A DNA stretch of 64,000 bases from Qipengyuania mesophila (lineage in GTDB: Bacteria; Pseudomonadota; Alphaproteobacteria; Sphingomonadales; Sphingomonadaceae), in assembly GCF_019711655.1 (NCBI RefSeq), contig NZ_JAIGNU010000001.1, positions 1,397,501 through 1,461,500 on the forward strand, given 5' to 3'. This document shows, piece by piece, positions 44,745 to 51,807 of this stretch; the stretch's first letter is position 1, and each line of letters begins with the position of its first letter. Under the pieces are notes generated by a model, which ran no database searches, had not been told where the DNA came from, and worked only from the letters and a program-made list of their open reading frames with translations. A program made the position numbers and the translations under genes.

Positions 44745-46337
44745 GTGGAGGAATTCGCCGCCCTGATCGACGCGCTGGTATATACGCGCAGCCGGAATGA
44801 GAAGCTGCGGCTGATCGCGGAGTATCTGCGCGCGACGCCCGATCCCGACCGCGGCTGGGCCCTCGCCGCTCTGGCCGACGGGCTCGACTTCCCGGCGGTG
44901 AAGAGCTCGACCATCCGCAATTTGCTCAAGGACCGCATCGACCCGGTACTCTGGACGCTGAGCCGCGACTTCGTCGGCGACACGGCGGAGACCGCCAGCC
45001 TCCTGTGGCCCGCGCCCGAAGATTCGCCCTCGCCGCCGACGGTGAGCGAGGCGGTAGACCAGCTTGGCGGCATGAATCGCAAAAGCGTGCTGACCGAACT
45101 GCCGCGCCTGCTCGACCGGCTCGATCCCTCGGGCCGCTATGCACTGCTCAAGCTGGCGACGGGGGGCATGCGGATCGGTGTTTCCAGCCGTCTCGCCAAG
45201 ACCGCTTTCGCGCAGGCCTTCGCCGTCTCGGTCGAGGAAGTCGAGGAATACTGGCACGGGCTCGATGCGCCCTACGACCCGCTGTTCGCCTGGGCCGCGC
45301 GGGGCGAGGCGCCGCCGGACATCGAGAACCTGCCGACCTTCCGCCCCTTCATGCTCGCCCATCCGCTGGAAGAGGCGGTGGTCGATCTCGCCGATTACGC
45401 GGCCGAATGGAAATGGGACGGTATCCGCGTCCAGCTCGTCCGCGCGGGCGAGGAGACCCGCGTCTATTCGCGTTCGGGCGACGACATCTCGGCGACCTTC
45501 CCCGAATTGCTCGAAGTCCTGCCCTTCCCCGCGGTGCTCGACGGCGAACTGCTCGTTCGCGGCGCGCATCAGGGCGGCGAAGCGGGTGGCGCGGCGAGCT
45601 TCAACGCGCTGCAGCAGCGGCTCGGGCGCAAGACCGTCAGCAAGAAGATGCTCGCCGAGTTTCCCGCCTTCGTCCGGCTCTACGACGCGCTCCTGCTCGA
45701 GGGCGAGGATCTGCGCGAGCTGCCCTGGACCGCGCGCCGCGCGCGGCTCGAGGCGCTTATGGGGCGACTCCCGGACTCGCATTTCGATCTCAGCCAGGTG
45801 GTCGAGGCGCGCGACTTCGAGCATCTTGCGCAAATTCGCGAGGGCGCGCGCGACGATGCGATCGAAGGGCTGATGCTCAAGCGGCGCGACAGCCCCTATA
45901 TCGCCGGGCGCCGCGTCGGATACTGGTACAAGTGGAAGCGCGACCCGCTGCTGGTCGATTGCGTGCTGATGTATGCCCAGCGCGGCAGCGGCAAGCGATC
46001 GAGCTTCTTTTCAGACTACACCTTCGGGTGCTGGGACGGCGATCCCGATGCCGGCGCCGAGCTGTTGCCGGTGGGCAAGGCCTATTCGGGCTTCACCGAC
46101 GAGGAGCTGAAGAAGCTCGACCGCCATGTCCGCCAGAACACGGTCAACCGCTTCGGCCCGGTGCGCGAGACCGACAAGAGCCTCGTGTTCGAAGTCGCTT
46201 TCGACTCGGTCCACGAGAGCAAGCGCCACAAATCCGGCCTCGCCATGCGCTTCCCGCGTATCCACCGCATCCGCTGGGACAAGCCGCCGCACGAGGCCGA
46301 CCGGATCGAGGCGCTTAGATCGCTGATCCGAGATTGA
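44745..46337 (+). CDS. Ligase-associated (cisplatin-response type) ATP-dependent DNA ligase
   Basis: A 530-residue ATP-dependent DNA ligase. The N-terminal DNA-binding domain is followed by the nucleotidyltransferase domain, with adenylated lysine K223 in EWKWDGIRVQL (KxDG motif) and LDGELLV. Motifs IV-V include EGLMLKRRDSPY and WYKWKRDPLLVDCVLMYAQ, and an OB fold closes the protein. It seals nicks in repair, independent of the replicative NAD ligase. The GTG start is three bases after the exonuclease stop. The cisplatin link is known for the family, not shown here. Confidence 0.94.
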   Translation: MEEFAALIDALVYTRSRNEKLRLIAEYLRATPDPDRGWALAALADGLDFPAVKSSTIRNLLKDRIDPVLWTLSRDFVGDTAETASLLWPAPEDSPSPPTVSEAVDQLGGMNRKSVLTELPRLLDRLDPSGRYALLKLATGGMRIGVSSRLAKTAFAQAFAVSVEEVEEYWHGLDAPYDPLFAWAARGEAPPDIENLPTFRPFMLAHPLEEAVVDLADYAAEWKWDGIRVQLVRAGEETRVYSRSGDDISATFPELLEVLPFPAVLDGELLVRGAHQGGEAGGAASFNALQQRLGRKTVSKKMLAEFPAFVRLYDALLLEGEDLRELPWTARRARLEALMGRLPDSHFDLSQVVEARDFEHLAQIREGARDDAIEGLMLKRRDSPYIAGRRVGYWYKWKRDPLLVDCVLMYAQRGSGKRSSFFSDYTFGCWDGDPDAGAELLPVGKAYSGFTDEELKKLDRHVRQNTVNRFGPVRETDKSLVFEVAFDSVHESKRHKSGLAMRFPRIHRIRWDKPPHEADRIEALRSLIRD

Positions 46338-46368
46338 ATTTCGCCGGCTCATCGGCATTGTCCGTACA

Positions 46369-47010
46369 ATGCACCGATACGATCCCGGCCGACAGCGGCT
46401 TGCCCTGGGCCTCGCTTTCCTCGCCGGCCAGGTCGATGCCACCGGCTTCGTCGTTGCCGGCGGCTATTTCACCTCCTTCATGTCGGGCAATACGACCCGG
46501 CTGGGGGTCGATCTGGCGACCGCACCGGAGCTCGCGCTTCTGCCCCTCACGATTATCGCCTGTTTCGTCGGCGGTGTCACTTTGGGGGCCATGATCGCCG
46601 TCCGCTATGCAGGGAGACACAAGCGAATCCTGCTCGGCGTGGTAACCCTTTTGCTCGGCGCGGCAGGCCTCGCCCTGCATCTGTCCCGCGATATCCTGTT
46701 CATGGCCCTGGCGGCTGCGGCGATGGGAATTTCGAACAACGTCTTCTCGCGCGACGGCGAGGTCACCGTGGGCGTGACCTATATGACCGGGGCACTCGTA
46801 AGGTCCGGCCAAGGCCTTGCTGCGTGGCTACTGGGCCGGCCGAATATCGCGATGCGCGGCTATGCCTCGCTGTGGTTGGCACTCGCGCTCGGTGCCGTCG
46901 GCGGCGCGATGCTCCATGCGCGGGCACCGGATATTGCCGCGAGCCTGCCCTTTGCGCTGGCAGGCATGCTGTTTCTCTGTGCCCTGCGGATCGAAGGCCG
47001 CGCGGCCTAG
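46369..47010 (+). CDS. YoaK (DUF1275) membrane protein
   Basis: A 213-residue polytopic protein with about six hydrophobic spans (FLAGQVDATGFVVAGGYFTSFMSGN split over the first two, then LTIIACFVGGVTLGAMIA, ILLGVVTLLLGAAGLALHL and others). The FMSGNTTRLG motif and the ISNNVFSRDG/TYMTGALVRSGQ pair are DUF1275 hallmarks. Function is unknown. No ribosome site is visible before the ATG. It stands 31 bases after the ligase gene, in the place where the helicase of a full ligase module might be expected. Confidence 0.87.
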   Translation: MHRYDPGRQRLALGLAFLAGQVDATGFVVAGGYFTSFMSGNTTRLGVDLATAPELALLPLTIIACFVGGVTLGAMIAVRYAGRHKRILLGVVTLLLGAAGLALHLSRDILFMALAAAAMGISNNVFSRDGEVTVGVTYMTGALVRSGQGLAAWLLGRPNIAMRGYASLWLALALGAVGGAMLHARAPDIAASLPFALAGMLFLCALRIEGRAA

Positions 47011-47285
47011 CTTTCGACGGCCAGCAGTTTCTCGCGAGAAGTCGCGCCGCGCACAATGCGGCAGCGTGACGTCGGCACGCCAAGGGCGCGCGCCACCAGC
47101 TTTTCGACCGCGAGATTGGCTTCGCCATCGGTGGGCCTGGCACGCACCTTCACCAAGACCCTACCGTCCTCGATGGCCACGCTCTCGCTCCGCGCACCGG
47201 GAGTCACGCGCACGCGCAACTGACCCTCGGTGACGAGCGCCTGCAGCGCGGCGGAATCGGGAAGGTCAGCCTTGGGGCGCGCCAT
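47007..47285 (-). CDS. DUF167 (YggU-like) protein
   Basis: A 92-residue protein with the DUF167 core: LRVRVTPGARSESVAIEDG, VLVKVRARPTDGEANLAVEK and IVRGATSREKLLAVES. The structure is known for relatives but not the function. ATG 47285 lies inside the end of the carbonic anhydrase gene (20-base overlap). It converges on yoaK with a four-base overlap of stops. Confidence 0.9.
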   Translation of the reverse strand: MARPKADLPDSAALQALVTEGQLRVRVTPGARSESVAIEDGRVLVKVRARPTDGEANLAVEKLVARALGVPTSRCRIVRGATSREKLLAVES

Positions 47286-47853
47286 GGCTCGTCGCGGCCT
47301 CGACAGCGGCCGCGTGGTGCTTCGCGTTCTCCGCGTAATGCGCGACGCCCATGCGCATGCCGGCAATCGCCGCGTCGTCGAGATCGCGCATCTTGCGCGC
47401 AGGGCGTCCGCCCCACAGCTCGCGCGCGCCCATCACCTTGCCTTCGGTCAGCATCGCGCCCGCCGCCAGCATGGCGTCCGAACCGATCACCGCCTTGTTC
47501 ATCGCGATTGCGCCGAGGCCGACGAAGCCGCGGTCCTCGATGGTACAACCATGGACCATCGCCATGTGCCCGATCAGCACGTCGTCGCCCACGATCAGCG
47601 GCGAACCGTCGGGATCGCCCGGGCGTTCGGGATCGCAATGGCAGACCGTGCCGTCCTGGATGTTCGAGCGCTCGCCGATGACGATGCGGCTGACATCGGC
47701 GCGCAGCACGCAATTGTACCACACCGAACTGTCCGCCCCGATCTCGACATTGCCGATGATCGTGCAACCGGGCGCGATGAAGGCGCTGTCGTGTATTTTC
47801 GGCGTATGGCCGTGGATCGGAATGATGGTGACGCCGGGGCGGCTCGCGGTCAT
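47266..47853 (-). CDS. Gamma-carbonic anhydrase-like hexapeptide protein
   Basis: A 195-residue left-handed beta-helix protein. The hexapeptide repeats include APGCTIIGNVEIGADSSVWY, NCVLRADVSRIVIGERSNIQ and IVGDDVLIGHMAMVHGC. Metal-ligand histidines appear in VCHCDPE, VLIGHMAM and VHGCTIE. Many such proteins are ferripyochelin-binding or PaaY-like thioesterases, so carbonic anhydrase activity is not proven. GGGAGAG seven bases before the ATG at 47853 fixes the start. It overlaps the preceding acetyltransferase gene by four bases. Confidence 0.9.
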   Translation of the reverse strand: MTASRPGVTIIPIHGHTPKIHDSAFIAPGCTIIGNVEIGADSSVWYNCVLRADVSRIVIGERSNIQDGTVCHCDPERPGDPDGSPLIVGDDVLIGHMAMVHGCTIEDRGFVGLGAIAMNKAVIGSDAMLAAGAMLTEGKVMGARELWGGRPARKMRDLDDAAIAGMRMGVAHYAENAKHHAAAVEAATSHGAPQG

Positions 47854-48407
47854 CGTGTGCTCTCCCATTGGTCTTTCGTGAGCGAATACAGGATCGTCGG
47901 ATTGTCTTCCGGCGGATAGCTCGGATCGTCGAAATCGAGATCCTCGCGACGGACCATGCCGAGCTTTTCCATCAGTTTCCAGCTGCCGACATTGGCCTCG
48001 CTGGTCAGCGCCACGACATGCGGCGCACCCACGCGGGTGAAGGCCCAGTCGAGCACCGCGCGCATCGCCTCTTCGGCATAACCGCGCCGCCAACGGTCCT
48101 CGCGCACCAGCCAGCCGACCTCGTGATCGCCGACATTCTTCGCCAACGGGTTGTCGACGCGCTTGATCCCGCAATGGCCGACCATCTCGCCGGTCGCCTT
48201 TTCGATCATGAAAAGGAAGCTGAAGCCTTCGCGCGCGTACATCGCCATCGACTTGGCGTGCTTGGCCTCGATCTCGTGGAGCTCCTTGACCCCGCCAAGC
48301 CGCGCCATCACCGCAGGCGTGTTGAGCAACCGGTCCTGCACGGCGGCGTCGCCATCCTCGATCGTCCGCAGCACCAGCCGCTCGGTTTCGGCGACGATGT
48401 CAGCCAC
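47850..48407 (-). CDS. GNAT acetyltransferase (RimJ/RimL-like), copy 1 of a tandem pair
   Basis: A 185-residue N-acetyltransferase. It begins ETERLVLRTIEDGDAAV, and the acetyl-CoA site is EVGWLVREDRWRRGYAEEAM (motif A), followed by NVGSWKLMEKLGMVRRED. It aligns end to end with the adjacent gene product (same length, same block order), indicating an old tandem duplication. RimJ/RimL-type enzymes acetylate ribosomal protein N-termini or small molecules; the substrate is unknown. It overlaps its neighbours on both sides by a few bases. Confidence 0.9.
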   Translation of the reverse strand: MADIVAETERLVLRTIEDGDAAVQDRLLNTPAVMARLGGVKELHEIEAKHAKSMAMYAREGFSFLFMIEKATGEMVGHCGIKRVDNPLAKNVGDHEVGWLVREDRWRRGYAEEAMRAVLDWAFTRVGAPHVVALTSEANVGSWKLMEKLGMVRREDLDFDDPSYPPEDNPTILYSLTKDQWESTR

Positions 48408-48957
48408 GCGCTGCCTCCCAGGTTTCCCGGTCGATCGAATAAACGATGATCACCGGGTTCTCCGGATCGAAATCGGCGTTTTCGAAGTCGAGATCCCCGC
48501 GCCGCCGCATGCCCAATCGCTTCATCAACCCCCAGCTCGGCGTGTTACGCTCGACCGTAAAGGCGACAACCTCGTCGGCATCGAAGCGTTCGAAGGCAAG
48601 GTCGAGCGAGGCGCTGGCCGCCTCCTTCGCATAGCCCTTCCCCCAGGCATCCTCGCGCAGGCGCCAGCCGACCTCCATCAGGCCCATCGGCCCGCCCGCC
48701 TGGTTCGAGCGCTTGAGCCCGCAGAAGCCGAGCACCGCCCCGTCCTCCTTGCGCTCGACACACCAGAAGGTGTGGCCAAGCTCGCGCTCGTAGGACAGCA
48801 GCCGGTCCTGCGCGCCCTGCCGCTTGGCCTCGTCGGCCACGCCGCCGAGCCAGCGCATGACGTTCTCGGTATTGGTGCCCTGCCAGAAGCGCGGCCAGTC
48901 TTCCTCGCGCCAGTCGCGCAGCACCAGCCGCTCGGTCTCGTACCGGAAAGCGCCCAC
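48400..48957 (-). CDS. GNAT acetyltransferase (RimJ/RimL-like), copy 2 of a tandem pair
   Basis: A 185-residue paralogue of the next gene. It begins YETERLVLRDWREEDWPRF; the CoA motif is EVGWRLREDAWGKGYAKEAA, followed by TPSWGLMKRLGMRRRGDLDF. Identity with its sister looks moderate, so the duplication is not recent. It is four bases from hemB and overlaps copy 1 by eight bases, so hemB, both acetyltransferases, the carbonic anhydrase and DUF167 probably share a transcript. Confidence 0.9.
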   Translation of the reverse strand: MGAFRYETERLVLRDWREEDWPRFWQGTNTENVMRWLGGVADEAKRQGAQDRLLSYERELGHTFWCVERKEDGAVLGFCGLKRSNQAGGPMGLMEVGWRLREDAWGKGYAKEAASASLDLAFERFDADEVVAFTVERNTPSWGLMKRLGMRRRGDLDFENADFDPENPVIIVYSIDRETWEAARG

Positions 48958-48961
48958 GGTC

Positions 48962-49960
48962 TCAGCCCTTGAGAAGCTGCGCCGCGCGCGGCGCGTGATA
49001 GGTCAGTACCCCGCTGCAGCCGGCACGCTTGAAGGCGAGCAGCTTCTCCATCAGCAGAGCGTCGCGGTCGCCCACGCCCGCCGCCGCCCCGGCTTCGATC
49101 AGCGCGTATTCGCCGCTCACCTGATAGGCGAAGACCGGCACGTTGAACTGCTGCTTGGCGCGCCAGATGATGTCGAGATAGGCGAGCCCCGGCTTGACCA
49201 TCACGCTGTCGGCACCCTCGGCGATGTCGAGTGCGATCTCGCGCATCGCCTCGTCGCCATTGGCCGGGTCCATCTGGTAGCTCTTCTTGTCGCCCTTGAG
49301 CAGACCGCCCGACCCAACCGCATCGCGGAACGGGCCGTAGAAGGCAGAGGCGTATTTCGCCGAATAGGCCATGATCTGGACATTGGGATGCTGGTTCATC
49401 TCCAGCGCCATGCGGATCGCCTTCACGCGGCCGTCCATCATGTCCGACGGGGCGATGATGTCCGCCCCCGCATCGGCCTGATTGACCGCCTGGTCGACCA
49501 GCACGGCGACGGTATCGTCGTTGAGGACGTAGCCCGTATCATCGAGCAGCCCGTCCTGCCCGTGGCTGGTATAGGGATCGAGCGCGACGTCGGTGAGGAT
49601 CCCGATATCGCTGCCGCAGGCATCGCGAACCGCCTTGATTGCGCGGCACATGAGATTGTCGGGATTGAGCGCCTCGGCACCGTCGTCGCTGCGCTTGTCC
49701 GCCTGCGTGTTCGGGAACAGCGCGATGCAGGGAATGCCCAGATCGACCGCTTCCTTTGCGCGCTTCGCGATGCCGTCGACCGACCAGCGCGACACGCCGG
49801 GCAGGCTTGCCACCGGTTCCTCGACCCCGGTGCCGTCGGTCACGAACAGCGGCCAGATCAGATCGGCGGGGGTCAGCACGGTTTCGCGGTGCATGGCGCG
49901 GCTCCAGCCGCTCGCACGGGTGCGACGCAGGCGGGTGGCGGGATAGCTGGAATTGGTCAT
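48962..49960 (-). CDS. hemB: Porphobilinogen synthase (delta-aminolevulinate dehydratase)
   Basis: HemB condenses two aminolevulinates to porphobilinogen for heme, and for bacteriochlorophyll in some relatives. The 332-residue enzyme has Schiff-base lysines in AYSAKYASAFYGPFRDA and DSVMVKPGLAYLD. The metal-site region reads LTDVALDPYTSHGQDGLL: the three zinc cysteines are replaced by Asp/Ala residues, the Mg-dependent type. ATG 49960 gives the normal length; the frame continues upstream without homology. It heads the leftward cluster to DUF167. Confidence 0.96.
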   Translation of the reverse strand: MTNSSYPATRLRRTRASGWSRAMHRETVLTPADLIWPLFVTDGTGVEEPVASLPGVSRWSVDGIAKRAKEAVDLGIPCIALFPNTQADKRSDDGAEALNPDNLMCRAIKAVRDACGSDIGILTDVALDPYTSHGQDGLLDDTGYVLNDDTVAVLVDQAVNQADAGADIIAPSDMMDGRVKAIRMALEMNQHPNVQIMAYSAKYASAFYGPFRDAVGSGGLLKGDKKSYQMDPANGDEAMREIALDIAEGADSVMVKPGLAYLDIIWRAKQQFNVPVFAYQVSGEYALIEAGAAAGVGDRDALLMEKLLAFKRAGCSGVLTYHAPRAAQLLKG

Positions 49961-49997
49961 GGCGACGCTGTGCCGCAAGCGCGCGTTCAGCGCAATC

Positions 49998-51584
49998 TCA
50001 GCCCTTCTTGGGCGGCGACAGCCGGTCGATCTCGCGCGCCGGTTCGCTCGCCGCGACTTCGGCCGACGTCTGCTCAAGCTCGGCCAGCGCGGCGCCCGGC
50101 ACGACCGTCTTGATTCGCGACAGCGCATCCTTGAACCGGCGCAGTTCGGCACCGGCCAGCTGCGCCCGGCTGACATACTGGACGCTCGACGGGTCGATCG
50201 CGCGACCGCTGCGGTACATTTCGTAATGGAGGTGCGCCCCGGTGGAGAGGCCAGTCGAGCCGACATAGCCGATCACCTGCCCGCGCCGGACGCTCTGCCC
50301 GCGGTTCACCGCGATCCGGCTCATATGGCAATAGCGCGTGTCGATCCCGCCGTCGTGGTGCAGGCGCACGGCATTGCCGCAGCCGCCCATACGCCCGGCG
50401 CCGGTGACGCGCCCGTCGGTCACCGCGACGATCGGCGTGCCGTAGCTGGCCTTGAAGTCGAGCCCCGAATGCATCCGGCGATAGCCCAGGATCGGGTGGC
50501 GCCGCATGCCGAAGCGCGAGGTCATGCGCCCCGGGACCGGAGCCATCAATCCGCCGCGCTGCTCGCCGACGCCCGACGCTTCGTAGAATTCGCCTTCCTT
50601 GCCCCAGCGCATCAGCTGGACGCGCGGCTTTTCTGCCCGCTCGAGCCCGGCGTAGAGCAATTGCCCCGCCTGGCGCTCGCCGGTGGCGGCGCGGCGATGT
50701 GCGACGATGAAATCGAAGGTGTCGTCCGAGCGTACGTCGCGGTCGAGATTCACATATTGGCCGAGCGTCTTGAGATAGGCTTGGACCGCGCTCGCCGGTG
50801 CCCCCGCCGCGCGTGCCGAGCGATAGAGGCTGTCGCCGACGGTCCCGCGGATGCGCAGCGGGGTCTCGTCGACGCGTATGACGTGCTTGGTCAGCGCGAG
50901 GTCGGCGCCTTCGCCCAATCGTTCGACCGCCAGTTCGAGATCGAAGCGGGCACGGAAGGCGATGGTTTCGAGCGGGCGCGGCGCGCCCGGTGCGGGACGC
51001 CGGCCGAGGGTGATGTCGAAGCTGGTCCCCGGAGCGAGGTCGGACAGGTTCATCGCGCCACCAACGAGATCCGCAACCCGCAGGCTGTCGTCCCGCCCGA
51101 TACCGGCGCGGCGCAACAGGCGCTCGAAAGTGTCGCCGCGGCCCATCGTCAGGACCGTCTCGAGAGTGGGTCGCTCGGGCGCGGCGGCGAGCGGTTCGAC
51201 CAGCGCGGTGGCGCCCATGTGGCGGCCGCTGTCGGCGCCCAGCGCCAGCGGGAGGATCATCTGGCTGCGGTATTCGTCGCGCACCGCATCGTCGACATGT
51301 GCCGGGGGCGCGGCCTCGAGCGGGGCGAAGCTGGGCCAGAAGGCGATCGCTGCGGCGCTCAGCCCGACGAAGGTCCCGAGCCCGCGCATCCAGCGCTTGC
51401 TGCCGATCTCGCTGCCGAGATCGGGCGCGAGGTCGAGCGCGGCGATCCGGCCCGACAATTGGTCGCGCATGGTGGCCCAGGAAAATGCGGGTTGGCGCGG
51501 CGGCTGGACGATCTGGTCATGCGCCAGCGAAGCGGGGGCCTGACCCTGTCCGCCGGTGGCTTCGTGCCCGTGCGTATCGTCCAT
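49998..51584 (-). CDS. M23 family peptidoglycan endopeptidase (MepM-like)
   Basis: A 528-residue protein. An N-terminal cytosolic region of ~75 residues is followed by one membrane helix (GTFVGLSAAAIAFWPSF), a LysM-/OapA-like region (LTMGRGDTFERLLRRAGIGR) and the LytM domain. Ligands are intact: RRMHSGLDFKASYG (HxxxD) and GAHLHYEMYRSG (HxH). It is expected to cleave peptide crosslinks during wall growth. ATG 51584 is chosen over a longer frame to 51905, which runs into the divergent promoter region. It is separate from the other two M23 proteins in this window. Confidence 0.92.
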   Translation of the reverse strand: MDDTHGHEATGGQGQAPASLAHDQIVQPPRQPAFSWATMRDQLSGRIAALDLAPDLGSEIGSKRWMRGLGTFVGLSAAAIAFWPSFAPLEAAPPAHVDDAVRDEYRSQMILPLALGADSGRHMGATALVEPLAAAPERPTLETVLTMGRGDTFERLLRRAGIGRDDSLRVADLVGGAMNLSDLAPGTSFDITLGRRPAPGAPRPLETIAFRARFDLELAVERLGEGADLALTKHVIRVDETPLRIRGTVGDSLYRSARAAGAPASAVQAYLKTLGQYVNLDRDVRSDDTFDFIVAHRRAATGERQAGQLLYAGLERAEKPRVQLMRWGKEGEFYEASGVGEQRGGLMAPVPGRMTSRFGMRRHPILGYRRMHSGLDFKASYGTPIVAVTDGRVTGAGRMGGCGNAVRLHHDGGIDTRYCHMSRIAVNRGQSVRRGQVIGYVGSTGLSTGAHLHYEMYRSGRAIDPSSVQYVSRAQLAGAELRRFKDALSRIKTVVPGAALAELEQTSAEVAASEPAREIDRLSPPKKG

Positions 51585-51807
51585 GTCCGCGGGGGACCTG
51601 TACACCTGCGCTGTCCCTTCTTTCCGGCCGCTCGCTGCGATAAATGGCGACCTCGACCCTTCCTGCAGGGTCCTTTGCCCGTTCCGATTGCCAAAACAAA
51701 GTAAAGGCCCGCTTAACTTGCGGCGGTCCGAGTCGCGATTGCGGCGAATCGAGGGAACGGGGCGCCGGGTGGTTGCCCTTGGCCCCTGCCGCTGCCACCT
51801 AGGGGGG

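Noticed and set aside
43554..45833. 759-codon minus-strand ORF opposite the exonuclease and ligase
   Set aside because: Antisense to two motif-confirmed genes with typical shadow composition.
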